Source of the DNA: Bacteroidota bacterium
GTDB lineage: Bacteria > Bacteroidota > Bacteroidia > 2-12-FULL-35-15
Assembly: GCA_947466965.1 (NCBI GenBank)
Contig: CANIFU010000020.1
Span: 1 to 43,248 of the forward strand
DNA length: 43,248 nt
Reading direction: 5' to 3'
In this document: in pieces, positions 16,883-25,556 of the stretch
Numbering within the stretch: position 1 is the first letter of the stretch
Layout of the letters: each line of letters opens with the position of its first letter
Position numbers and translations under genes: made by a program
The notes under the pieces: generated by a model
The model's input: only the letters and a program-made list of their open reading frames with translations
Told to the model about the DNA's origin: nothing
Databases searched by the model: none

Positions 16883-17418
16883 TTTCGAGCTTTTATCAGT
16901 GTTTTAAAATCCAAATCTTTTGGTATGGGCATTAATGTTTTATTTTCAATTAGTTTATCAATTAAATCAAATGGGAATTTTTTTAGTCTTGAATTAGTTC
17001 CTATGGACTCTCCCAAAAATCTCTCCAATAACGGCAACGTTTGAATATATCTTAATAATTCATCCGACATGTCACCCCAGTCATCATCAAGAAAGTACTT
17101 TTTATTTATTTTATAGTCTTGCAAATCAAAAGCGCGAAGACTGTCGAATAAAAAACCTTGCGGAGGAATAAATAAATCTTTTTTACCATAGGCACTAATG
17201 TAAATATCAAAATACTGATTATCAGTTGTCATTATTTCATAATGATCAATAGGTTTTGAATTTTGTGTAACAAGGGAACCTTTTCTATGAAACAGAATAT
17301 GAAATTTATTAGTTGAAACAAGTGACCTCATAAAATCTAATGATGCAGGTATACTGCTTACAATTACGGGAGATTCTCTAGAAAAGCCATATAATTTGTT
17401 ATTTTTTTTAGTTGCCAT
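16879..17418 (-). CDS. Hypothetical protein coupled to the repeat protein
   Basis: 179 residues with no signal peptide. The first half looks beta-rich (NKFHILFHRKGS, IDHYEIMTTDNQYFDIYISAYGKKD, IPPQGFLFDSLRAFDL); the second half is helical and acidic to basic, ending FKTLIKARK. I recognise no family. It overlaps the next gene by four bases, and starts 48 bases after the 739-residue protein, so the three may be one operon. Its cytoplasmic nature beside a secreted partner is notable. Confidence 0.6.
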   Translation of the reverse strand: MATKKNNKLYGFSRESPVIVSSIPASLDFMRSLVSTNKFHILFHRKGSLVTQNSKPIDHYEIMTTDNQYFDIYISAYGKKDLFIPPQGFLFDSLRAFDLQDYKINKKYFLDDDWGDMSDELLRYIQTLPLLERFLGESIGTNSRLKKFPFDLIDKLIENKTLMPIPKDLDFKTLIKARK

Positions 17419-17466
17419 TATTTATGGTATAAGATTATTTTTCTGAGCAATTGATGAATTGCACAA

Positions 17467-19686
17467 TTAATAAAAAACGCCATTTCGTAATTCTGTCATC
17501 TTAAATAATTTTAACGAATCAGCAAAATTATAATGTTCAATTGTATAAAATATATTTTGTGTTTTTATTGCATGGTCGATGTAATACTCGTAAGAGTTCG
17601 CGGTTATCTTAATACTTTTAGATTTATTGATTATTTCAATTGCTTTTAAAAGTTTTAACCAATTCTCATTTTTGGAAGATGCAATAATTATAGCTAATTG
17701 AAACGCAGGTATTGCTTTCATCCTATCTGATGCTTTTTCCCAAATTTGATTAATATTTTTAGGATTCTTCTGCATACTTAGAATTAGAGCATCCATAATA
17801 TTTTTGTTTTTTAATGCAGCGTATGAAATATACACACGTTTTTGGGGATTCCATTGTCCCCCCCCTACTTCAATCCATAGTTTCCATGGCTCATCAATTA
17901 ATAACGCTGACCAGCTTATTATATAATTTTCTAATAATTTTAAATTGTATCTTAAATATTTAGGTACTCCTTTTTGCTGTGTTAAAAGCCATGGTTTTCC
18001 CTTAATTTTTTCAATCCAAACCTCCAAATTTTCTTCAGAATTGCATTCGGCATTAAAAAGTGATTTTATTTCTTCTTTTAAATTGGCAGGTGATGCAAAT
18101 ATAAAAGTTGGATTATTCAAACACGCCTCTATCCATGCTTGTTCCTTGATTTGGTTAAAAGAAGCATGTTTTTTTAATGTCTCTCCAAAAATAGCATTTG
18201 AAAAGTCTGATGAATCGTTAGAAAGAATTAAATTAACAGCTCTTTTTATTGCTATTTCATATGGTTCATTTTCAACTTCTGTAATAACATTTTCTAGTTT
18301 AAACTTATTTGACCTTTCCTTTAGGCTTGATGCCCTTCTTTTAAGCATCTTGTCAACACTTTCTGGGAAATGATTAATTAAGGCCTCCTTAAAACTAGTT
18401 GCTTCTTTTACAAACTCAGGTAATAATGATATTTCTTCCAAAATCAGGTCATCATCTTCAACCTTTCTCACCCACCCATTTAAGCATACTTCATTAATTT
18501 CTGAATCATTTTTTAATTTTAAGACAGATAATACTTCATTGTAATATATAGGATTTAACTCTATTAATTTTATCAAGACAGTTTTATTTAATTCAATAGA
18601 AAGCTTTTCGAGTATTTCAGGCAATGAAAAAAGACCCAAAAGTGATATTATCTGATAAGGCTGATCTGTAATCTCTATATTTTTTCTAACTTTTAATGGC
18701 ACATTTAAAATTGAGAGAGGAAATAGTTCAACTCTTTTTTGCCACCATAAATAATCTTTATTTTCCATATAAACAGAGTCTGAAAAAACATTATTCTCAC
18801 CATTCAATTCCATGTAATCTGTAAATAACTGAATATCAGAAAGCCAATTAACTGGACGCATATTAAATGTTCCTACGCATTCAAGTATTTGTTTATTCTT
18901 GTTTATTCGCAATGCGACTTCTGGCTTAGAGTTATCAAATAAAATATAAAATATATTATTTTCATCTATATAGTGCTTAGCCATTTTTATTGATGCGATA
19001 CACCAACCAGAACCTTGGCAGGCTGAACTTAACTTTAATGGATCATCGAAAAATACCCAACCATTTATAAATTTATATCCAGAGCCGATACGCTTTTTAT
19101 TATAATAGGATTTTGCAATGTTTATATTAGGATCAAACTTGCTTTTAGATATTATAGCGTTCAACCATTTAATTGTTTTATTGCAAGGTTCTGCTAAGGC
19201 TAGTCTATGACCTTTCCCATTTTTTTCAAACAATGGCTTTAATAATAAGTAAATAAATGCAGGATTTTTTTTGTAACTACTATTCAGTTTATCGATCCAC
19301 GTTTTAAATTGGACTGATTTTCGTTGATTTAAGAACTTTAAAAGTAATTGCAATGCTTTATCATCTCCCAATTCGATGGATTTCCTTTCTAGCAAATAGA
19401 CTTGATCAGAAGATAAATCGTAATTATTATTAATAGCCAAATCAAGATTTACATTATTCTCGGTAACAAAATAATGTTTTTTTATTTCCGAATTAAAGGG
19501 GTATTGTGCTGATTCGTAAAGGTTCTTAAGCAAGACGTCCTTAACAAAATTTTGAAGAGTTCGTTCGTCTATTACAATGGTTTGCCAAAGAATTTCGCTT
19601 TCATATTTACATACTAATAAAACTAAAAAAGGATCATTAATATTAAATTTAGTTAGTTTTGTGGGCAGTCTATAATTCAAATTCAT
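17467..19686 (-). CDS. Large hypothetical protein with a GWCIA motif
   Basis: 739 residues, no signal peptide, no membrane segment. The N-terminal 200 residues are helical. Around 225-290 is the only motif-like block, SACQGSGWCIASIKMAKHYI followed by FYILFDNSKPEVALRINKNKQILECVGTFNMRPVNW. This recalls the W-C-T/I-A plus beta-strand module found in some PcfJ-like and phage-encoded proteins, but I cannot call it a member. The remaining 430 residues are helical repeats. The last codons read ELRNGVFY and lie inside a 22-bp sequence repeated at 22741. It seems part of a minus-strand cluster of unknown genes. Confidence 0.6.
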   Translation of the reverse strand: MNLNYRLPTKLTKFNINDPFLVLLVCKYESEILWQTIVIDERTLQNFVKDVLLKNLYESAQYPFNSEIKKHYFVTENNVNLDLAINNNYDLSSDQVYLLERKSIELGDDKALQLLLKFLNQRKSVQFKTWIDKLNSSYKKNPAFIYLLLKPLFEKNGKGHRLALAEPCNKTIKWLNAIISKSKFDPNINIAKSYYNKKRIGSGYKFINGWVFFDDPLKLSSACQGSGWCIASIKMAKHYIDENNIFYILFDNSKPEVALRINKNKQILECVGTFNMRPVNWLSDIQLFTDYMELNGENNVFSDSVYMENKDYLWWQKRVELFPLSILNVPLKVRKNIEITDQPYQIISLLGLFSLPEILEKLSIELNKTVLIKLIELNPIYYNEVLSVLKLKNDSEINEVCLNGWVRKVEDDDLILEEISLLPEFVKEATSFKEALINHFPESVDKMLKRRASSLKERSNKFKLENVITEVENEPYEIAIKRAVNLILSNDSSDFSNAIFGETLKKHASFNQIKEQAWIEACLNNPTFIFASPANLKEEIKSLFNAECNSEENLEVWIEKIKGKPWLLTQQKGVPKYLRYNLKLLENYIISWSALLIDEPWKLWIEVGGGQWNPQKRVYISYAALKNKNIMDALILSMQKNPKNINQIWEKASDRMKAIPAFQLAIIIASSKNENWLKLLKAIEIINKSKSIKITANSYEYYIDHAIKTQNIFYTIEHYNFADSLKLFKMTELRNGVFY
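17472..17493. repeat. 22-bp direct repeat, copy 1
   Basis: Core acgccatttcgtaatt, preceded by A6 and followed by c. Identical over 22 bases to 22741-22762. This copy covers the last codons of the 739-residue gene. Confidence 0.8.
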
Positions 19687-19771
19687 TGTATTTAATTATA
19701 TTTAAATATAAAATTATCTAAAATTAAATGATCGCCAAAATTCATATTGCCTATTTAATATATAATATATT

Positions 19772-20722
19772 TTAAATAATAACTTTATAAAAAGTTTTTT
19801 TGTCTCCTTCAGGTCTGTGAATTTGATGCCAATTAAATTCTTTAATTTTTTTGAGTTTATTAGGAATAACATTAAAATCAACCTCGTCATTGATTGTTTG
19901 CAAATCTCCTATTCCATATTCAACCTGCAAGTTTCCTAAACATCTTGGCCCAGGGCCTGCCCATCCTCCCCAATGTGCAACATAATTAATTTTTAAATTT
20001 TCTCGAATTAACAATTTTTCAAAAGTCCAATCGTCACAGTCAATATAAAAACAATAAATATTGCTGTTGTTATTAGCCTTATGCTTCACTAAAGTTGCTC
20101 CAAATTGATAGTTCTCGATAAATTTTTCTTCTAATTGATTGTTTTTCTCTTTTAGTTTATCACTATTAATGGTCGGCTCCAGTACATCTAACACTGCTTT
20201 TGTTGTGAGATCGTCTGGATTTTCAAATATTTTATATAATTCATCCTTCACTTTACTCATCTCATCATACAACTCCTGAAAATTAATTTCATTAACAATA
20301 TTTGTTATTGATTGAGTATTACACCCTTCTTTAATAATTCCATCTTTTACAACCCAATGTACCTTTCGTTTGTATCTATCACTAAATTGATTAAATACAT
20401 TTTGTTTTAAAAAATGTTCAGGACCTTCGTTAAAACATACAAGTTCTGAATACATTTCACCTATTTTAAAATAATCATTTTGATCCATCTCTCGATAAAT
20501 TAATCTATCTACAATCTTTACATAATCAATATCCGTATAAAAAAATACTTTCACGGTCTCATCAATCAAAGCATCTGGATGTGATGAGTCGAAAAGTTCC
20601 ATTGGTCTTTTGTCTATTCCGGCAGAGCCATACCAGCATACTTTAAAATCTTGTTCATTAACCTCCTCCATAAAGTCTGAAGGTAGATTTTTAAATAGTT
20701 GTTGTAATTGATTACGTTTCAT
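19772..20722 (-). CDS. Hypothetical protein with WYGSAGIDKRP motif
   Basis: 316 residues, cytoplasmic. Near residues 30-45 is CWYGSAGIDKRPMELF, similar to a W/Y-Y-P-x-A-G-x-D-x-R-P motif that I have seen in unassigned bacterial proteins, followed by VKVFFYTDIDYV. The middle is helical with a charged coiled-coil stretch (DKLKEKNNQLEEKFIENYQFG). The C-terminal part has a glycine-rich GGWAGPGPRCLGN and ends IHRPEGDKKTFYKVII. No known function can be given. It lies 85 bases upstream of the 739-residue gene on the same strand. Confidence 0.6.
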   Translation of the reverse strand: MKRNQLQQLFKNLPSDFMEEVNEQDFKVCWYGSAGIDKRPMELFDSSHPDALIDETVKVFFYTDIDYVKIVDRLIYREMDQNDYFKIGEMYSELVCFNEGPEHFLKQNVFNQFSDRYKRKVHWVVKDGIIKEGCNTQSITNIVNEINFQELYDEMSKVKDELYKIFENPDDLTTKAVLDVLEPTINSDKLKEKNNQLEEKFIENYQFGATLVKHKANNNSNIYCFYIDCDDWTFEKLLIRENLKINYVAHWGGWAGPGPRCLGNLQVEYGIGDLQTINDEVDFNVIPNKLKKIKEFNWHQIHRPEGDKKTFYKVII

Positions 20723-20882
20723 CTTCTATAAATTAGGGTGAATAAAATAATACTATAAATATGCTGGAATTAAATAACAGAAATTGCAAATTCTTAAATA
20801 ATGGAGAATAATTTGCATCTAATCAAATATACAAAATTCTAATAAAATAAACATTTGTCGTGATTGTTCGATAATTGAACTA

Positions 20883-21155
20883 TTATTTTATTTTAATAAT
20901 AACTGCAATTACACAGCCGCTGCTATCTCTCTCTAAAAACAATCTTTTTTCATTGTAAGCTCTCTGTTTCTTCCAATTCCACTCAATAGTATCTCCGCTG
21001 CAAGTTGTATAGGGCATGTCGTTGGGTCGCTCAGGATGGTAGGGATCAATTGTTGGCTTATTTTCATTGTAGCAGGAGTTTAAAAATAGCGTTAGAACAA
21101 CAAGTAGTGTCGTTACACTAAGACTAATCTTACATTTTGGTTTTTTCGTTTTCAT
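20883..21155 (-). CDS. Small putative lipoprotein
   Basis: 90 residues with a basic N-terminus, a hydrophobic stretch (LSVTTLLVVLTLFLNSC) ending in a likely lipobox LNSC (Cys28), then a short polar domain rich in Pro, Asp and Trp (TIDPYHPERPNDMPY, DTIEWNWKKQRAYNEKR). It should be lipid-anchored in the membrane. It starts 12 bases after the stop of the gene upstream, so is probably cotranscribed. Confidence 0.65.
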   Translation of the reverse strand: MKTKKPKCKISLSVTTLLVVLTLFLNSCYNENKPTIDPYHPERPNDMPYTTCSGDTIEWNWKKQRAYNEKRLFLERDSSGCVIAVIIKIK

Positions 21156-21167
21156 TTTTATTAGGTT

Positions 21168-21716
21168 TTATTGATTATTAAAAAAATAAGATTCATTACT
21201 AAATAAAAAATCTTCTATATCATTAACCGGTGTTATTCTAATTATTGAATCATTACTATACTGAATCAAGTTGCCCTTAAAATAACTTTTTTCTGAAAAA
21301 TAATAACACAATTTACTTGGCATCAATTCAATAATTTGATTATAATAGGTGACATTTTCACTAAAAACAATTAAATCATTTCCATAAAATGTTTTTAACA
21401 GAGTTCCATCAACTAACTCAATTTCAAATTCAACGCAATTCAGTTTTTTCTTTTGAAAGTAATCAAAAAAGAATCTAATTTTATTATTGGTGTCAAATAG
21501 TTTTGAGTTTTTTAGCATTGTATTATTATCAGGTTTGCTATAGCAGATATTGTATCTATCATATATATCATACGTTACAAACAAATTGATCTCTTTGATA
21601 ATTGCCTCTGCAAATATTTTAATTACTTGACTATTGTAATCATGTAAATAAAGTTTCTTAGAATTAAAGTCTAACCAAATATAATTTTGTCTAACATATT
21701 TTTTATTCATATGCAA
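21168..21716 (-). CDS. Hypothetical protein overlapping its upstream neighbour
   Basis: 182 residues, beta-rich and Tyr/Phe/Asn-heavy (QNYIWLDFNSKKLYLHDYNSQVIKIF, NLFVTYDIYDRYNICYSKPDN). No signal peptide or known domain. It starts 14 bases inside the upstream gene (or 8 bases inside if the Met at 21710 is used), indicating translational coupling. Extremely AT-rich. Confidence 0.55.
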   Translation of the reverse strand: MHMNKKYVRQNYIWLDFNSKKLYLHDYNSQVIKIFAEAIIKEINLFVTYDIYDRYNICYSKPDNNTMLKNSKLFDTNNKIRFFFDYFQKKKLNCVEFEIELVDGTLLKTFYGNDLIVFSENVTYYNQIIELMPSKLCYYFSEKSYFKGNLIQYSNDSIIRITPVNDIEDFLFSNESYFFNNQ

Positions 21717-22563
21717 TTTTATTGTATAACGTAAAATTTAATTCTAAATGATTATTTTTATTAAACAAGCCTGTCCCGTAGTATAAAATAATATCTGGCT
21801 TATAATACTTTCTTAGTAACCGTATCCATCTTAAATTACTTTTACCTGTATATAAACAAATTTCTTTTAGCGTATCTAATAAGTAGTCGTTTTGATTGGT
21901 ATCAGAAAATATAAATCCCATGGCATTTAATAGATTGTCTGTTATCTGTTTTTGATTATCCAATATTTCTGTAATTTTTTCAATGTAAAGTCTTTTGCTA
22001 AAGGTCAAGTTTAATTCACACTTTAAATTACTTTTACCTTTTATTTTATCGAAAATAACTTTATTAAAATCATAATTAATATATATTTCGTTTAATTGTT
22101 TAGTTAAAAAATGTAAATGATCACTTATTAAATTATTAAATCCCAGAATGCCCTTTTTTGAGATGATAATTTCTGATAAATTAGTTATTTTATTAATTCC
22201 GCCACTTATATAATTATGATCATCTTCATAAATAAAATAAGCATCATATAATTGATTAAATAGGTTCTCTTTTTCATCATTTACCTTCGTGCTATCTATT
22301 ATAATATTTAAATATACCATCGTTTTTTCAAGTGAATATTTGTCTCCACCAGTAAGCATAATCCTTTCTGGGTTATATTGTAATCTTTTTAAAAAATAGA
22401 CAGAACAATTTTTAAAGCCAATTGTATTTTTTTTTGGAAATTCATAGAGTTGTTTGTGAATACAAAACGTTTTTCTAGTTTTTGTATATGGACTATAGGT
22501 TATTTCTGAACCAATTTTAGCCAAGCCCATATTTTGTAATATATTCATCATTTTATTTTCCAT
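21703..22563 (-). CDS. Hypothetical protein, first gene of the unknown cluster
   Basis: 286 residues without signal peptide. It is helical and Asn/Lys/Ile-rich, with a short Gly stretch (YISGGINKITNLSEIIISKKGILGFNN). No family recognised. A good -7 element TACATTTG lies 16 bases before the ATG, so it is likely the first gene of a unit running left through 21168 and 20883, and perhaps further. Confidence 0.55.
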   Translation of the reverse strand: MENKMMNILQNMGLAKIGSEITYSPYTKTRKTFCIHKQLYEFPKKNTIGFKNCSVYFLKRLQYNPERIMLTGGDKYSLEKTMVYLNIIIDSTKVNDEKENLFNQLYDAYFIYEDDHNYISGGINKITNLSEIIISKKGILGFNNLISDHLHFLTKQLNEIYINYDFNKVIFDKIKGKSNLKCELNLTFSKRLYIEKITEILDNQKQITDNLLNAMGFIFSDTNQNDYLLDTLKEICLYTGKSNLRWIRLLRKYYKPDIILYYGTGLFNKNNHLELNFTLYNKIAYE

Positions 22564-22578
22564 AAGCGTTTTTATTTA

Positions 22579-22586
22579 CAAATGTA
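22579..22586 (-). promoter_or_regulatory. -7 element for the unknown minus-strand cluster
   Basis: TACATTTG on the minus strand, identical to the -7 of both tRNA units in this window, 16 bases before the ATG at 22563. Confidence 0.6.
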
Positions 22587-22719
22587 TATTAGGAATATCC
22601 GATTTTTCAGTAGAATGATTTAAACTGAATTCGATGAGCATTACTGCTCAAAAAAAGGGACTATAATAGAGTGCCTTTAGTTTAAAGGCAGATTAAAACG
22701 ATCTGATATTTTAAGTTGA

Positions 22720-22965
22720 AGGAGATATAGAATATTTAACAAAAAACGCCATTTCGTAATTCCGGTTTTAATTTGCAACAATCTCACTAAAATATGGGTA
22801 GAGGGAAGTATTTCGATAAAAGAGAAACTTCAAAAATTGGTATTTCATAGTGGTTTAGTCTATGTTAGGGAAAAAGGAGCATTTCGAACTCCACAGGTGA
22901 ATATCATTAAAGCTGCAATTGCCAGTAAAATGGGCGGGGTTTCTGAAATAAAGAAGGGACTTAAC
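22720..22965 (+). pseudogene. C-terminal remnant of a serine recombinase
   Basis: The plus-strand frame after a stop at 22717 reads ICNNLTKIWVEG, KEKLQKLVFHSGLVY and EKGAFRTPQVNII. These match the conserved end of Bacteroidota large serine recombinases (consensus N-L-x-K-x-W, then K-L-Q-K-L-V-F-P-x-G-x-x-Y, then R-T-x-x-V-N). The catalytic and DNA-binding parts are absent. The same frame runs on through the tRNA-Ser, which is meaningless. The remnant suggests that an integrative element once sat here. Confidence 0.7.
22741..22762. repeat. 22-bp direct repeat, copy 2
   Basis: Identical to 17472-17493, 5.27 kb away and in the same orientation. This copy lies just upstream of, or inside, the recombinase remnant. 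Confidence 0.8.
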
Positions 22966-22989
22966 TCTTTTTTTCAAGCTAAGTCCCTT
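22954..22989 (-). terminator. Hairpin after tRNA-Ser
   Basis: aagggactta and taagtccctt form a 10-bp stem. On the minus strand it follows the tRNA-Ser 3' end by 4 bases and is followed by ctttattt, a modest T-run. Confidence 0.6.
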
Positions 22990-22993
22990 TCAG

Positions 22994-23082
22994 CGGAGAG
23001 AGAGGGATTCGAACCCTCGGTACCGGTTTCCCAGTACGACAGTTTAGCAAACTGTTCCTTTCGGCCACTCAGGCATCTCTCC
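22994..23082 (-). tRNA. tRNA-Ser (anticodon GCT)
   Basis: 89 nt including discriminator G, a type II tRNA. Acceptor GGAGAGA/TCTCTCC, anticodon stem ACAGT/ACTGT around TTGCTAA, a long variable arm (gtactgggaaaccggtac), and TpsiC loop GGTTCGAATCC. Confidence 0.97.
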
Positions 23083-23104
23083 GAACCTTTTTTTCAAAGG
23101 ACTG

Positions 23105-23136
23105 CAAATGTAAAAAAAAGATTTTCTTATTGCAAA
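23105..23136 (-). promoter_or_regulatory. tRNA-Ser promoter
   Basis: On the minus strand TTTG (23136-23133), 20 bp, then TACATTTG (23112-23105). It has the same -7 octamer as the other tRNA unit. Confidence 0.75.
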
Positions 23137-23460
23137 ACAAAATTCAATTATTCCGCTAATCATCCGATTTAAAACCCTTTGAAAGGTATTAAACAAGCGG
23201 TTCAGAGTAAAAAAACTGAAATTCAGCCTAAAATGAACCCCAAATGAGCATTTATCAATTCTATTGGAAACTTTTTTACCTCTTCCACATAAAACAGCTT
23301 TAAAAAGAAATTCAAATCTGATATTCATCACGTTCTTTCTTTTTTTAATATCCCTCAGAAAAAACAATTATATACAGAAATCTCACTGAACCTATTTTTA
23401 AGTAAAATAATTTCGAAAACATAAACCACTCAAAGCAATTTTATTTCTCTGAAAAACATA
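23137..23460. other. Intergenic stretch before the paa operon
   Basis: About 320 bases with no gene. Frames crossing from the tRNA-Ser are accidental. No repeat or clear hairpin was seen; the paa control region begins at 23461. Confidence 0.5.
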
Positions 23461-23488
23461 TGACTTTCATCAAGGTTGACTTTCGTCA
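23461..23488 (+). promoter_or_regulatory. Two CRP/FNR-type sites upstream of paaA
   Basis: TGACTTTCATCA (23461-23472) and TGACTTTCGTCA (23477-23488), 16 bp centre to centre. The second is a perfect TGAC-N4-GTCA palindrome. The centres lie about 53 and 37 bp upstream of the end of the -7 element, as expected for an activator. Confidence 0.55.
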
Positions 23489-23512
23489 GCTATTTTTTCA
23501 AACACAGCAAAT

Positions 23513-23520
23513 TATATTTG
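23513..23520 (+). promoter_or_regulatory. -7 element of the paaABCD-hmgA-hpd operon
   Basis: TATATTTG, an exact TAnnTTTG, 31 bases before the paaA ATG. No TTG stands at the usual -33 position, which fits a promoter that needs an activator. Confidence 0.6.
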
Positions 23521-23551
23521 TTCTTGTAAATGAATTTAAACAGACAATAAA

Positions 23552-24493
23552 ATGGAAGAACACGATAATAAATTTCAGTCAAGAATAGATGCAGGCGAAT
23601 TTGTTGAACCGAAAGATTCTATGCCCGATGCATACAGAAATCACTTGATCCGTCAAATGTCCCAACATGCGCACTCGGAAGTGATTGGTATGCAGCCGGA
23701 GGGGAATTGGATTAGCCGTGCGCCAAGTCTCAGAGCAAAACAAATCCTGTTAGCTAAGATTCAGGATGAAGGCGGTCATGGATTATACCTATATAGTGCG
23801 GCAGAAACACTTGGTATTTCCCGCTCAGAAATGATCGACCAATTACAAAAAGGAAAAGCAAAATATTCAAATATTTTTAATTACCCGGCTTTAACATGGG
23901 CCGACATCGGTGCAATAGGCTGGCTGGTTGATGGTGCCGCAATCGTTAATCAGATTTCATTGCAACGTACTTCTTATGGTCCTTACAGCCGAGCAATGCT
24001 TCGGATCTGTAAAGAAGAAAGTTTTCATCAGCGACAAGGTTATGAGATCATGGCGAAAATGATGAAAGGAACAAAGGAACAACAGGAAATGGCGCAAGAT
24101 GCAATGAACAGATGGTGGTGGCCCGCATTAATGATGTTTGGCCCCCACGATAGCGACTCACCTCATTCCTCTGATGCATTCAGATGGAAGATCAAACGGG
24201 AAGGTAATGATGAACTTCGACAAAAATTTATTGATAAAACAGTTCAACAGTCAGAAGTGATCGGCTTAACTATTCCTGACAAAGAATTAAAATGGAATGA
24301 ACAAAAAAACATTTATGATCACGGTGAAATAAATTGGGATGAATTTAATCAGGTTATCCGTGGAAACGGACCATGTAATAAACAACGCATGGAACACCAC
24401 ATTAAATATCACGAAGAAGGCGCTTGGGTGCGTGAAGCTGCTGAAGCATTCAAAAACAAAAAAGCAAAAAAAGAAAATCTAATTAACGCTTAA
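23552..24493 (+). CDS. paaA: 1,2-phenylacetyl-CoA epoxidase, catalytic subunit PaaA
   Basis: Diiron subunit of the multicomponent monooxygenase that turns phenylacetyl-CoA plus O2 into the ring-1,2-epoxide. 313 residues, normal for PaaA. The ferritin-like four-helix core has iron-ligand motifs [11 protein letters not shown] (about 72-82) and [12 protein letters not shown] (about 159-170), together with the PaaA-typical [15 protein letters not shown] and [21 protein letters not shown]. It is the first gene of the operon and is followed after 11 bases by paaB. Identification is secure. Confidence 0.96.
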   Translation: MEEHDNKFQSRIDAGEFVEPKDSMPDAYRNHLIRQMSQHAHSEVIGMQPEGNWISRAPSLRAKQILLAKIQDEGGHGLYLYSAAETLGISRSEMIDQLQKGKAKYSNIFNYPALTWADIGAIGWLVDGAAIVNQISLQRTSYGPYSRAMLRICKEESFHQRQGYEIMAKMMKGTKEQQEMAQDAMNRWWWPALMMFGPHDSDSPHSSDAFRWKIKREGNDELRQKFIDKTVQQSEVIGLTIPDKELKWNEQKNIYDHGEINWDEFNQVIRGNGPCNKQRMEHHIKYHEEGAWVREAAEAFKNKKAKKENLINA

Positions 24494-24504
24494 AACTAAA
24501 AACC

Positions 24505-24795
24505 ATGGCAACAGATACACAATTAGATCTTTGGGAGGTATTCATCCAACCGAAATCGGGTAACAGATACGCACACGCTGGGAGCATACATGCTTCAGAT
24601 AAAAAAATGGCGATTCAGAATGCCCGCGACATTTATACACGGAGAGGTGAAGGAACCAGCATTTGGGTTGTTCCTTCAAATTGCATCATTGCATCCGATC
24701 CGAATGATGAGGATATGCTTTTTGAACCATCGAACGATAAAGTATACAGACATCCTACTTTTTATGAAATGCCCGAAGGCGCTAAAAATATTTAA
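24505..24795 (+). CDS. paaB: 1,2-phenylacetyl-CoA epoxidase subunit PaaB
   Basis: 96 residues, the usual size. It shows the PaaB pattern W-EVF-QPKSGNRYAHAGSIHA, NARDIYTRRGEG-SIWVVPS and a C-terminal YRHPTFYEMPEG. PaaB bridges the PaaA/PaaC heterodimers in the complex and is needed for activity. It lies between paaA and paaC (two bases to paaC). Confidence 0.95.
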   Translation: MATDTQLDLWEVFIQPKSGNRYAHAGSIHASDKKMAIQNARDIYTRRGEGTSIWVVPSNCIIASDPNDEDMLFEPSNDKVYRHPTFYEMPEGAKNI

Positions 24796-24797
24796 TC

Positions 24798-25556
24798 ATG
24801 AACAAACAAAAAGCAATTTTTAATTATGCGCTGCGATTGGGTGATAACTCGTTGGTGCTGGGACATAGATTAGCAGAACTTTGCAGCAAAGGTCCCATCT
24901 TAGAAGAAGATCTGGCACTTACCAATATGGCTTTAGATCACATCGGCAGAGCACAAGCCTTTTTGGGATATGCAGCGCAGGTTGAAGGTAAAAATAAGAC
25001 AGCCGATGACCTTGCTTATAAACGTGCTGAACGGTCTTTCTATAACAACTTAATCATGGAATTACCAGATAAGGATTTTGCTGCGACCATAGCCCGACAG
25101 TTACTTGTATCATCATTTGAATATTTTTTATATACCGAATTGATGAAAAGCAAAGATGAAACTATAGCTGCGATCTCTGCGAAAGCGGTAAAAGAAGTGC
25201 GCTATCATTTAGCACACTCAAGCGATTGGACCTGCAGATTAGGTGAAGGAACAGCAGTGAGTCACGAAAAAATGCAGAATGCATTGAACGACCTATGGAT
25301 GTTCACCGGTGAACTATTTGAAATGAATGATGCTGATGCGATCCTAATTAAAGAAGGAATTGCAATCGATTTAAATAGCATCAAACAACAATGGCTAGAG
25401 CATGTAAATGGAGTAATCCTTGAGGCGACACTTACGTTACCATCATCCGACTTTATGCAAACAGGAAGTAGAAAAGGAATCCATACAGAGTACCTTGGAC
25501 ATATCCTGTCGGAAATGCAATACTTACAACGTGCTTATCCAACTGCTCAATGGTAA
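24798..25556 (+). CDS. paaC: 1,2-phenylacetyl-CoA epoxidase subunit PaaC
   Basis: 252 residues of ferritin-like fold. PaaC is the non-catalytic structural partner of PaaA. Seen: GDNSLVLGHRLAELCSKGP near the N-terminus, TNMALDHIGRAQAFLGYA, and HLAHSSDWTCRLGEGTAVSHEKMQNALN in the C-terminal half. It overlaps paaD by 7 bases (ATGGTAA), which couples their translation. Confidence 0.94.
   Translation: MNKQKAIFNYALRLGDNSLVLGHRLAELCSKGPILEEDLALTNMALDHIGRAQAFLGYAAQVEGKNKTADDLAYKRAERSFYNNLIMELPDKDFAATIARQLLVSSFEYFLYTELMKSKDETIAAISAKAVKEVRYHLAHSSDWTCRLGEGTAVSHEKMQNALNDLWMFTGELFEMNDADAILIKEGIAIDLNSIKQQWLEHVNGVILEATLTLPSSDFMQTGSRKGIHTEYLGHILSEMQYLQRAYPTAQW

Noticed and set aside
6299-22990. Integron cassette array or CRISPR
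   Set aside because: No regularly spaced repeats, no attC-like sites with conserved ends, no integron integrase, and no cas genes.
22837-23172. Open frame through tRNA-Ser as a whole gene
   Set aside because: Only the part before 22965 resembles a protein family (recombinase end). The rest is antisense tRNA read-through (AEREGFEPSV).
23044-23367. Minus-strand frame ending in the tRNA-Ser
   Set aside because: It overlaps the tRNA and its promoter; the tail MPEWPKGTVC is translated tRNA.
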